Part shown: piece by piece, positions 51,701-58,405 of the stretch
Position numbering within the stretch: the first letter of the stretch is position 1
Layout of the letters: the number at the start of each line of letters is the position of its first letter
From: Rubrivivax sp.
Lineage (GTDB): Bacteria > Pseudomonadota > Gammaproteobacteria > Burkholderiales > Burkholderiaceae_C
Reading direction: 5' to 3'
Assembly (NCBI GenBank): GCA_022842595.1
Contig: JALHPF010000008.1
Location: 62,001 to 126,000, forward strand
Length of the DNA stretch: 64,000 bases
Notes under the pieces: generated by a model
The model's database searches: none
Told to the model about the DNA's origin: nothing
The model's input: the letters and a program-made list of their open reading frames with translations, nothing else
Made by a program: the position numbers and the translations under genes

Positions 51701-51713
51701 GTGGCACTGTCAT
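45774..51713 (-). CDS. Bacterial alpha-2-macroglobulin family protein
   Basis: YTCLEQQTSRAIGLR thioester motif CLEQ; MG domains; ATGA overlap with pbpC; start chosen at MTVPQAGG. Confidence 0.9.
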   Translation of the reverse strand: MTVPQAGGAARGLPRAHGVPLVDTLQQAVWLLLMLAAGTAGAARVAAVSPQGEVAEVRQVVLRFDAPVVAAGDPRAPAPALLACEGGTPAGSGRWADAQRWLFDFNEALPASKRCTLSIAPGFTPLGGALEGTTRWQFATGAPRVVTVQPDEGAEIEEDQQFLLRFNGPADAARAAQRAWCEVDGLGERIGVSVTTGAARDAVLRSRGRSVPPDRQVLLACQRPFPAATQVRLVWGPAGTVKDTQRFEWTVRERFAAEFSCERDNAQSPCLPLRPMSLRFNAPVPRELALAARLQPAAGAAVAPKPPSEPGTGPLDGVQFAAPLPESTSFQLLLPMGLKDEGGRALSNAGSFPLPVATGRMPPLAKFGGAPFGILEAPLKAGEPALLPLTLRQVQADLQGASTGGQVRVRRLDAGTTDLALLQWISRVERFHENEVSAREAGLPQAQWMESVQVQGAGGAMRTVQRERHVETRSVSLLAQDSQASVVALPQPASIQGTPGTPGPRATEVMALPLAGRGYHVVEVESRILGASLLASRAPMYVRTGALVTPIAVHFKRGRSSSLAWVTTLERARPVPGARVAVNDCRGQPLWSGTTGADGTVRIGRGFDEEFGGDGADGKTGQCLGNAGLFVTARAGQGADADLAFVFSRWHKGIEPWRFGIATAQGTTPDRRAHTVFDRTLLRAGETVSMKHFVRDDTERGLALPAPASLPDQLLITHQGSGAETVQVLQWPRGARSAESRWVIPKTAALGGYDVMLKRGDQRLASGSFRVEAFRVPLVDARLTAPPGETIAPAEVAFSAQLNAMAGGPMARAPLVLSALLRPAAPVFAQHPEFRFDPPRSERAGDEDNNEDDARLVADKLGASTDAQGAARLVVARLPTLNGPSELTAELGFDDPNGEVQTVTQTLRLWPAAVLVGLRAPSWAGSAGSARFTALVVDTRGKPLAGRAVDVVGRLHEALSTRTRIVGGFYAYDTQRRIRELGTLCSGKTDAQGRLNCDVEPKATGEIELVASTRDDAGRVARAGAGVWVTGAGEIWFAQDNDDRIDVLPEQRELEAGQTARLQVRMPFRSATALVTVEREGVIDARVVTLTGRNPVVEVPVPAGWAPNVHVGVLVLRGRLREAPWWSFFTWGWREPGSWWQAFRHEGRDVPVPTALVDLAKPTFKYGVATLEIGRAAQKLDVTVTADRPPDQAYAVRETVKALVRVTHGGKPLAGAEVAFAAVDEGLLALMPNRSWDLLDALYAPRPWGVETSTAQGELIGRRHYGRKAMPPGGGGGRNPTRELFDTLLLWRGTVVLDARGEARLDVPLNDSLTRFRLVAMADDGGAGDGGRFGTGSTTVRVSQDLQMISGLAPLVREGDRIDAAFTLRNTTDRAMTLRVALAGQSDAGMPTVPVAPAQTLQLAAGAAQDLRWTVTVPEGATRIEWAAEARETGSTPKPASDRLKIVQAVVPLVPQRVWQASLVQLDAAAAASLPVAPPAGALPGRSQLLATLKPSLAGTATGPGAGLPGVRRYFEAYPYTCLEQQTSRAIGLRDTAAWQALGGEVAGYLDSDGLASYFPPQPGDAPRGSDRLTAYLLAAAHEAGWAWPDAARESMLAGLTAFVEGRVVRRFNAPRADLEVRKLSALEALSRHGRVVPRMLGSVSFTPAAMATWPTSALLDAWRVFQRVQAAPERAARLDTIQRLLRTRLTDGGSTLALSTDAQDDWWWLMEGGDANAARLLLAAIESPAWQSEVPRLLTALLGRQQRGAWRTTTANVWGSLAVERFSQRFEAIAPTGRTALSLAGASAMQDWAATPAGSTLALPLLAGDLEARHSGAGRPWLTAQTLAAVPLTAALSAGYRVTRTLTAVQRKTPDAWSRGDVLRVRLQVDAGADMAWVVLSDPVPAGATLLGSGLGRDSAIATRGEQRSGSAWLAFEERRADVWRGYWEWLPRGQHVIEYTVRLNASGRFGLPPTRVEAMYAPESFGEAPNAAIEVRP

Positions 51714-51834
51714 CCGGTCCTCCGCCCACGCCCTGTCGTGCATGCCCATTCTGGCCCCTTCGAAGCCCACGCCAGCGGCTGTGCTGCCCTGGCGGATAGA
51801 CTTCGCAGTCTTTGTCAGCCACCGTGCCCGGGCC

Positions 51835-52929
51835 ATGTCCAATATCACTGAAGCCGCTCTGCTCGAAGCCCTGAAGGCCGTCGTCGACCCCAACACCGAG
51901 CGCGACTTCGTTGCCGGCAAGCAGGTGAAGAACCTGCGCATCGAAGGCGGCGACATCGCCTTCGACGTCGAGCTCGGTTACCCCGGCAAGAGCCAGGTGC
52001 CGGCACTGCGCAAGGCGCTGATCGCCGCGGCGCGCACGTTGCCTGGCGTGGCCAACGTCAGCGTGAACATCAGCAGCAAGATCGTGGCCCACGCGGTACA
52101 GCGCGGCGTGCAGCTGCTGCCGGGCGTGAAAAACGTCATCGCCGTGGCCTCGGGCAAGGGCGGTGTCGGCAAGAGCACGACCACGGCCAACCTGGCGCTG
52201 GCGCTGGCCGCCGAGGGCGCCAGCGTGGGCATCCTCGACGCCGACATCTACGGCCCCAGCCAGCCGATGATGATGGGCATCAGCGGTCGCCCCGAAAGCG
52301 CCGATGGCAAGACGATGGAGCCGCTGGAAAACTACGGCGTGCAGGTCATCAGCATCGGCTTCCTGGTCGACGCCGACCAGGCCATGATCTGGCGCGGGCC
52401 GATGGCCACGCAGGCGCTAGAGCAGCTGCTTCGCCAGACCAACTGGCGCGAGCTGGATTACCTGCTGATCGACATGCCCCCCGGCACCGGCGACATCGCG
52501 CTCACGCTCAGCCAGCGCGTGCCGCTCACGGGGGCCGTCATCGTCACCACGCCGCAGGACATCGCCCTGCTCGACGTGCAGCGCGGCGTGGAGATGTTCA
52601 AGAAGGTGGGCGTGCCCATCCTCGGCATCGTCGAGAACATGGCCGTGTACTGCTGCCCGAACTGCGGCCACACCGAACACATTTTTGGCGAAGGCGGCGG
52701 CCAGCGCATGGCCGAGAAATACGGTGTCGACACCCTGGGCAGCCTGCCGCTGACGATGAGCATCCGCGAGCAGGCCGACACCGGCCGCCCCACCGTGGTG
52801 GCCGACCCCGACGGCACGGTGGCCAACACCTACCGCGAGATCGCGCGCCGCGCGGCGGTGAAGATCGCCAAGCAGGCCAAGGACTTCTCGTCGAAGTTCC
52901 CGACGATCCAGGTGTCCAAGGGCACCTGA
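51835..52929 (+). CDS. apbC: Iron-sulfur cluster carrier protein ApbC/Mrp
   Basis: N-terminal MIP18-like domain, ASGKGGVGKSTTTANLALALA, DADIYGPSQPMMMG, NMAVYCCPNCGHTEHIFGEGGG. Confidence 0.96.
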   Translation: MSNITEAALLEALKAVVDPNTERDFVAGKQVKNLRIEGGDIAFDVELGYPGKSQVPALRKALIAAARTLPGVANVSVNISSKIVAHAVQRGVQLLPGVKNVIAVASGKGGVGKSTTTANLALALAAEGASVGILDADIYGPSQPMMMGISGRPESADGKTMEPLENYGVQVISIGFLVDADQAMIWRGPMATQALEQLLRQTNWRELDYLLIDMPPGTGDIALTLSQRVPLTGAVIVTTPQDIALLDVQRGVEMFKKVGVPILGIVENMAVYCCPNCGHTEHIFGEGGGQRMAEKYGVDTLGSLPLTMSIREQADTGRPTVVADPDGTVANTYREIARRAAVKIAKQAKDFSSKFPTIQVSKGT

Positions 52930-55008
52930 TCAGTCGCCGGCGCCGGCTGTCGTGGCGGTGTCGGTTGGCGCCTCGGCCAGCAGTCGCACTGTGAACACCG
53001 CGCCACGAACGCCGTCGCTGCGGTTGGCGGCCGTGATGTCGCCACCGTAGCGTTCCACCAGGCTGCGGCTGATCCACAGCCCCAGTCCGGTGCCGTCCTT
53101 CTTGCGCGTGACGAAGGGCTGGAACAGCGTGGGCAGCAGCTCGGGCGACAGGCCCGGACCGGTATCGCGCAGCTCGATCTCCAGCCCCGCCGCCTGGCCG
53201 TCGGCGCCGCCCTGCCAGTCGCGCGTGCTCAGCTGCAGTTCGCCGCCCTCGGGCATGGCATGGATGGCATTGACGAGCAGGTTCACCAGCACCTGCTGCA
53301 GTTCCTGGCGGTTGATGGCCGCCGGCCGCGTGGCCTGCAGGCTGCGCAGCACGCGGATCCGCGTGCGCGCCAGCAGGTGGGCCACCAGCACCAGGCAGTC
53401 GTCGAGCGCCCGTATGCTGTCCACGGCTTCGACATAGCCCGCGTATTCCGATGGCCGCGCAAACTGCAGCAGCTGGGTCACGATCAGCCGCATGCGTTCG
53501 ATCTGCTCGTCGACCAGGCGCAGCTCGGCGCGCACCTTGTGCGCCTGTTCCGGGCCCAGCAGTTCACGCATCAGGTCCAGGTTGCCCTGGATCACCGCGA
53601 TCGGGTTGTTGACCTCGTGCGCGATGCTCGCCGTCAGCTGGCCCACCGCGGCGAGCTTCTCGTTCTTGACCAGCTGGCTCTGCGCCTCGGCCAGCTGCGC
53701 GGTGCGTTCGGCCACCTTGGCGTCGAGCTCGGCGTTCCAGCGTTGCAGCTCGCGGGTGTCGCGGTCGACCTGGTCGAGCAACTCGTCGAAATGGCGGGCC
53801 AGGCGGCCGATCTCGTCGACCTCGTCATGGCCGCCTTCGGTTGGTGCGACACGTGCACCGCCGTCACCGGCCTGCACGCGCTTCATCGTCGCTTCCATCT
53901 GTTCCAGCGGGCTGAAGATGCTGCGCGCCCAGCGCAGCGAGACCACGGCTGCGGCGATCATCACCGCAAAGAACACCACGCCGATGCTCGCCAGCAGCGC
54001 GTACTTCAGCAGCGTGAAAGGCCGTTCGGTGAAACCCACGTACAGCATGCCCAGCGGCCGGCCGTTGCCGTCGGCCAGTGGCTGGTAGGCCGACACATAC
54101 CACTCGTTGACGACGAAGGCGCGGTCGAGCCAGGTGCTGCCGCGGCCGAGCACGGCGTCGCGAACGGCCTGCGAAACGCGCGTGCCGATGGCCCGGTCGG
54201 TGCGGCCCTGCGCGTCGGCAAACAGGCGCACGTTGGTGGAGATGCGCACGTCGTCGAGGAACAGCGTGGCCGTGCCGCGGCTGCCGAACGGCAGGCTGCC
54301 TTCGGGGTAGACGATGCCGTTGATGTGGTCGATGAAGCCCAGGTTGCGGTTCAGCAGCATGCCGCCCTGGACGTGGCCCAGCAGCCGGCCGTCGCTGCCG
54401 TGAACCGGGTGGGTGGACAGCAGCACCATCGCCCGGTCTTCCTGCTGGCGCAGGCTGGGCGCGGCATTGCGCGTGGGCAGGAGTGGCACGGCGACGCGGC
54501 CGGCCAGTTCCGCACCCAGGGCCCGGGCCTGCACCGGCGTCAGCAGTTCGACGCTGGTGCGGTCCTGGCCTGGGGCGTGCGGCGCCAGGGTGCCGTCGGC
54601 CGCCGGCGCGCCGCGCTGCGTGGCCAGCAGGTGGCCGTCTGCCGTGTGCAAGTGCAGAAAGTCCAGGCCCTCGCGTTCGCGAAAAGCCTCGAGCAAGGCT
54701 GTCCAGCCCGCGCCGCCACCGGCCGCCGCCAGCGCCTGGTGCAGCCGCTGCGATTCCGCCACCGCGGCGGTGCTGGCACCCACCTCGCCCAGCACCCGTT
54801 CGAAGTAGCCATTGGCCACTGCCAGGTCGGCGCGCACCTTCGTGATGAGCAGCCGGTCCAGGGCTGCGCTGCCCCACCACAGTAGCAGCAGGCCCAGCAG
54901 GGGCAGCACCACCAGCAGCGGCAGCAGCACCATCGCCAGCAGCTTGCGGCGGATCGACAGCCGGGCGAAAGCGCGCCCGCTCCGCGAAACCGCGCCGTCG
55001 CCCGGCAT
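52930..55008 (-). CDS. Cache-domain sensor histidine kinase
   Basis: TM, periplasmic cache-like region ATLFLDDVRISTNVR...VVNEWYVSAYQPL, HAMP, H-box SIAHEVNNPIAVIQGN, ATP-binding GTGLGLWIS. Confidence 0.93.
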   Translation of the reverse strand: MPGDGAVSRSGRAFARLSIRRKLLAMVLLPLLVVLPLLGLLLLWWGSAALDRLLITKVRADLAVANGYFERVLGEVGASTAAVAESQRLHQALAAAGGGAGWTALLEAFREREGLDFLHLHTADGHLLATQRGAPAADGTLAPHAPGQDRTSVELLTPVQARALGAELAGRVAVPLLPTRNAAPSLRQQEDRAMVLLSTHPVHGSDGRLLGHVQGGMLLNRNLGFIDHINGIVYPEGSLPFGSRGTATLFLDDVRISTNVRLFADAQGRTDRAIGTRVSQAVRDAVLGRGSTWLDRAFVVNEWYVSAYQPLADGNGRPLGMLYVGFTERPFTLLKYALLASIGVVFFAVMIAAAVVSLRWARSIFSPLEQMEATMKRVQAGDGGARVAPTEGGHDEVDEIGRLARHFDELLDQVDRDTRELQRWNAELDAKVAERTAQLAEAQSQLVKNEKLAAVGQLTASIAHEVNNPIAVIQGNLDLMRELLGPEQAHKVRAELRLVDEQIERMRLIVTQLLQFARPSEYAGYVEAVDSIRALDDCLVLVAHLLARTRIRVLRSLQATRPAAINRQELQQVLVNLLVNAIHAMPEGGELQLSTRDWQGGADGQAAGLEIELRDTGPGLSPELLPTLFQPFVTRKKDGTGLGLWISRSLVERYGGDITAANRSDGVRGAVFTVRLLAEAPTDTATTAGAGD

Positions 55009-56450
55009 CAGGCCCAGTCGGCGGCGCGCCGCTCGAGCGTGCGGCGCGAGATGCCCAGCAGCTGCGCAGCCCGGGTCTTGTCACCGCCCACCTGCGCCAG
55101 CACGGCCAGGATGTGGCGCTTTTCAAGCGTGTGCAGGTCGACGGTGCCGCTTTCGGCGGCGCTGGCGGTTTCGGCAGTGCCCGTGGCAAGCTTGGCATTG
55201 GCTGCAGCCGGTGCAGCAGCGGCCGCGGGTGCAGACGTGGGTGCAGACGCCTTGCGCGAGAGCCCCTGATACAGCGCAGACACATTCAAGGCGCCGACGA
55301 TGAGCGAGCGCTCGAGCAGGTTGCGCAGTTCGCGCACATTGCCTGGCCAGTCGTATTCGCACAAGTAGCGCATCTCGTCGTCGCTCACCTCGATCGGCGC
55401 CACGCCCAGCCGCGGCGCCAGCGTCGCGATGAAATGCGCCACCAGCGCGGGGATGTCTTCCTTGTGCTGGCGCAGCGGCGGCAGCCGGATGTCGACGACC
55501 TGCAGCCGGTAGTACAGGTCCTTGCGGAAGCGCCCGGCTTCCACTTCTGCGGCCAGCGGCCGGTTCGTCGCGGCCACGATGCGCACCGCCACCGGAATTT
55601 CCTGCTGGCTGCCTGCCGGCCGCACGCGCCGGCTTTCCAGCACCCGCAGCAGGCTGGCCTGCACGCTGGGCGGCAGTTCGGCGACTTCGTCGAGGAAGAG
55701 CGTGCCGCCCTGGGCGTAGACGAAGAGGCCGTCGCGCGGCGCGCTGCCGTCTTCCTGGCGCGCCTGGCCGAAGAGTTCACTTTCCAGCAGCGCCGGCGAG
55801 GCGGTGGCGCAATTCACCGGCACGAACGGGCCGGTGGCATGCTGGCTGAGTTCATGCAGCGCCTGCGCAGCCAGTTCCTTGCCGGTGCCGGACTCGCCCG
55901 TCAGCAGCACCGTGCTGTCGACCGGGGCCACGCGCTGCAGCGCCGCCTTCACGCCGCCGATGGCCAGCGACGAACCCACCAGCGCGTCGGCCGGGCGCGT
56001 GCGCTGGCGCAGCGCGCGCTTGAGCAGGAAGTTCTCGCGCTTCAGCCGCGCGCGTTCCAGCCCGTGCTTGAAGGCGTTCAGCACCTGGGTCACGCGGAAG
56101 GGCTTCAGCAGGAAGTCGCCGGCGCCGGCGCGCAGGGCCTCGATGGCGGTGTCCAGGTCGGCGAACGCGGTGATGAGAACGACTTCACAGCCGTTGCCGT
56201 CTTCGCGCATCTCCTTCAGCAGTTCCAGCCCGCTCTTGCCGGGCAGGGTGATGTCGAGGATGACGAGGTCGAAGCGGTGTTGCAGCAGCAGGGCCTGCGC
56301 TTCCTCGGCCGAGCCGGCTTCCATCACCCGGCCGGCACGCGACGACAGGGTCTTGGTGAGGAAGTTGCGCATGCCAGGTTCGTCGTCGACCACCAGCACC
56401 GCGGCCAGTGGCCAGTGTTCCGGCAGGGTGGGTGAGGCAGGCGTGGACAT
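55008..56450 (-). CDS. NtrC-family response regulator (REC-AAA+-Fis HTH) lacking GAFTGA
   Basis: VLVVDDEPGMRNFL, LVILDITLPGKSG; GESGTGKELAAQALHELS; ELFGQARQEDGSAPRDGLFVYAQGGTLFLDEVAELP; C-term KTRAAQLLGISRRTLERR. Confidence 0.93.
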   Translation of the reverse strand: MSTPASPTLPEHWPLAAVLVVDDEPGMRNFLTKTLSSRAGRVMEAGSAEEAQALLLQHRFDLVILDITLPGKSGLELLKEMREDGNGCEVVLITAFADLDTAIEALRAGAGDFLLKPFRVTQVLNAFKHGLERARLKRENFLLKRALRQRTRPADALVGSSLAIGGVKAALQRVAPVDSTVLLTGESGTGKELAAQALHELSQHATGPFVPVNCATASPALLESELFGQARQEDGSAPRDGLFVYAQGGTLFLDEVAELPPSVQASLLRVLESRRVRPAGSQQEIPVAVRIVAATNRPLAAEVEAGRFRKDLYYRLQVVDIRLPPLRQHKEDIPALVAHFIATLAPRLGVAPIEVSDDEMRYLCEYDWPGNVRELRNLLERSLIVGALNVSALYQGLSRKASAPTSAPAAAAAPAAANAKLATGTAETASAAESGTVDLHTLEKRHILAVLAQVGGDKTRAAQLLGISRRTLERRAADWA

Positions 56451-56575
56451 CGCAGGATTGTAGGAAGCGCGGGTAGAAACCCTGTACGACAGCTCGTGGC
56501 GTCATCAGCCTGGTGAATCGACCGGTTCGGGCAAACGATTGGACAGGCCGGGCCCGGCTGCCGATAGTGCCGCAT

Positions 56576-56608
56576 GCGGTCGCCGCGGTCGTGCGACTGC
56601 GCGACCGC
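56576..56608. promoter_or_regulatory. Cluster of three GCGGTCG elements (two direct, one inverted) upstream of fdsGB
   Basis: GCGGTCG (56576-56582), GCGGTCG (56585-56591), inverted CGACCGC (56602-56608); last two form arms GCGGTCGTGC-gact-GCGCGACCGC. Confidence 0.45.
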
Positions 56609-56636
56609 GCCACCCTGCGCCACTTTCGTCCAACGC

Positions 56637-58391
56637 GTGAACCATCCCGTCATCCCGATTGCCGTCCAGGCACTGCAAGCCCCCAGCGATCAACGCCGGC
56701 GTTCGCAGCCCCGAGGTCGCCAGGTCGAAGCCCAGGCACTGGCCGAAGTGCAGGCGGCGCTGAACCTCGCGGCCGGCACCCCGCCGCGACGTGAACTGCT
56801 GATCGAGTACCTGCATGCGATTCAAGACCACTTCCGGCAGCTGTCGGCCCCGCACATGGCAGCGCTGGCGCAGTGGATGGGGCTGGCGCAGACCGAGGTC
56901 TTCGAGGTCGCGAGCTTCTATCACCACTTCGACATCGTGCGCGAGAACGAGCACGGGCATGTGGCAGCCGCGCCGGCGCTGACGGTGCGGGTGTGCGACG
57001 GCCTGGCCTGCCAGCTGGCTGGCGCCGATGCGTTGCTGCAGCGCCTGCCGGCCCTGCTGGGCGCCGAGGTGCGTGTCATCCCCGCGCCCTGCATCGGCGC
57101 CTGCGACCGCGCCCCGGCCGTGCATGTGCACCAGCACCTGGTGGCCCCGGCGCAAGCCGAAGCGGTGCAGGCCGCCGTGGCCACCGGCCGGGTGCGGGCC
57201 GAGGCACCCGCCGTTCTGCCGCTGGCGGCGTATGTCGCCCAGGGCGGCTACGCCTTGCTGCGCGACTGCCTGGCCGGCCGGCGCAGCGTCGACAGCCTCA
57301 TCACCACGCTCGAACACGCCGGCCTGCGCGGCCTGGGCGGCGCGGGCTTCCCCACCGGCCGCAAGTGGCGCATCGTGCGCGAGCAGCCGGCGCCGCGCTG
57401 GATGGCGGTGAACATCGACGAAGGTGAACCCGGCACCTTCAAGGACCGCTGGTGCCTGGAGACCGACCCGCACCGTTTCCTGGAAGGCATGCTGGTGGCG
57501 GCCTGGGCGGTGGACGCGGTGTGTGTCGTCGTCTACCTGCGCGACGAATATCACGGCGCGCGCGAGGCGCTGGAAGCCGAATTGCAGGCGCTGGCCGGAT
57601 TCACAGCCTCGCCCGACTTCGCCGGACTGGCGCTGCCGAAGATCGAACTGCGCCGTGGCGCCGGCGCCTACATCTGCGGCGAAGAAAGCGCGATGCTCGA
57701 ATCGATCGAAGGCAAGCGCGGCATGCCGCGGCTGCGCCCGCCGTACGTTGCCCAGGTGGGCCTGTTCGGCCGGCCGACGCTGGTGCACAACCTGGAATCG
57801 CTGGTCTGGGTGCGTGAACTCGTCGAACGTGGCGGCGAGTGGTTCGCGGCGCAAGGCCGCCATGGCCGCAAGGGGCTGCGCCGCTTCTCGGTGTCGGGCC
57901 GCGTGAAGAACCCGGGCGTGAAGCTGGCCCCGGCCGGCATCACGCTGCGTGAACTGGTCGACGAATACTGCGGCGGCCTGCCCGACGGCCACCGCCTCTA
58001 CGCCTACCTGCCGGGTGGTGCCTCGGGCGGCATCCTGCCGGCCAGCCTGGCCGACGTGCCGCTGGACTTCGACACGCTGCAGCCACACGGCGCCTTCATC
58101 GGCTCGGCCGCGGTGATGGTGCTGACCGAAAGCGACAGCCACCGCGACCGCGCGATGGTCGCCGCACGCAACCTGATGCAGTTCTTCGAACACGAAAGCT
58201 GCGGCCAGTGCACCCCCTGCCGTGCCGGCACAGCGCAGGCCAACCATCTGATGGCCGGCGAGCACTGGGACACCGCGCTGATGGCCGAGCTTTCGCAGGT
58301 GATGCGCGACGCTTCCATCTGCGGCCTGGGCCAGGCCGCACCGAACCCGATGGACTGCGTCGTCCGCTACTTCCCGCACGAATTGAGCTGA
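56637..58391 (+). CDS. NAD-dependent formate dehydrogenase, fused gamma-beta subunit (NuoE-NuoF-like)
   Basis: N-terminal NuoE-like CDGLACQ...CIGACD [2Fe-2S] cysteines; NuoF-like GLGGAGFPTGRKW (FMN), IDEGEPGTFKDR, ESCGQCTPCRAG; GTG start assumed. Confidence 0.9.
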   Translation: MNHPVIPIAVQALQAPSDQRRRSQPRGRQVEAQALAEVQAALNLAAGTPPRRELLIEYLHAIQDHFRQLSAPHMAALAQWMGLAQTEVFEVASFYHHFDIVRENEHGHVAAAPALTVRVCDGLACQLAGADALLQRLPALLGAEVRVIPAPCIGACDRAPAVHVHQHLVAPAQAEAVQAAVATGRVRAEAPAVLPLAAYVAQGGYALLRDCLAGRRSVDSLITTLEHAGLRGLGGAGFPTGRKWRIVREQPAPRWMAVNIDEGEPGTFKDRWCLETDPHRFLEGMLVAAWAVDAVCVVVYLRDEYHGAREALEAELQALAGFTASPDFAGLALPKIELRRGAGAYICGEESAMLESIEGKRGMPRLRPPYVAQVGLFGRPTLVHNLESLVWVRELVERGGEWFAAQGRHGRKGLRRFSVSGRVKNPGVKLAPAGITLRELVDEYCGGLPDGHRLYAYLPGGASGGILPASLADVPLDFDTLQPHGAFIGSAAVMVLTESDSHRDRAMVAARNLMQFFEHESCGQCTPCRAGTAQANHLMAGEHWDTALMAELSQVMRDASICGLGQAAPNPMDCVVRYFPHELS

Positions 58392-58405
58392 GACCTGAAC
58401 GCCCC

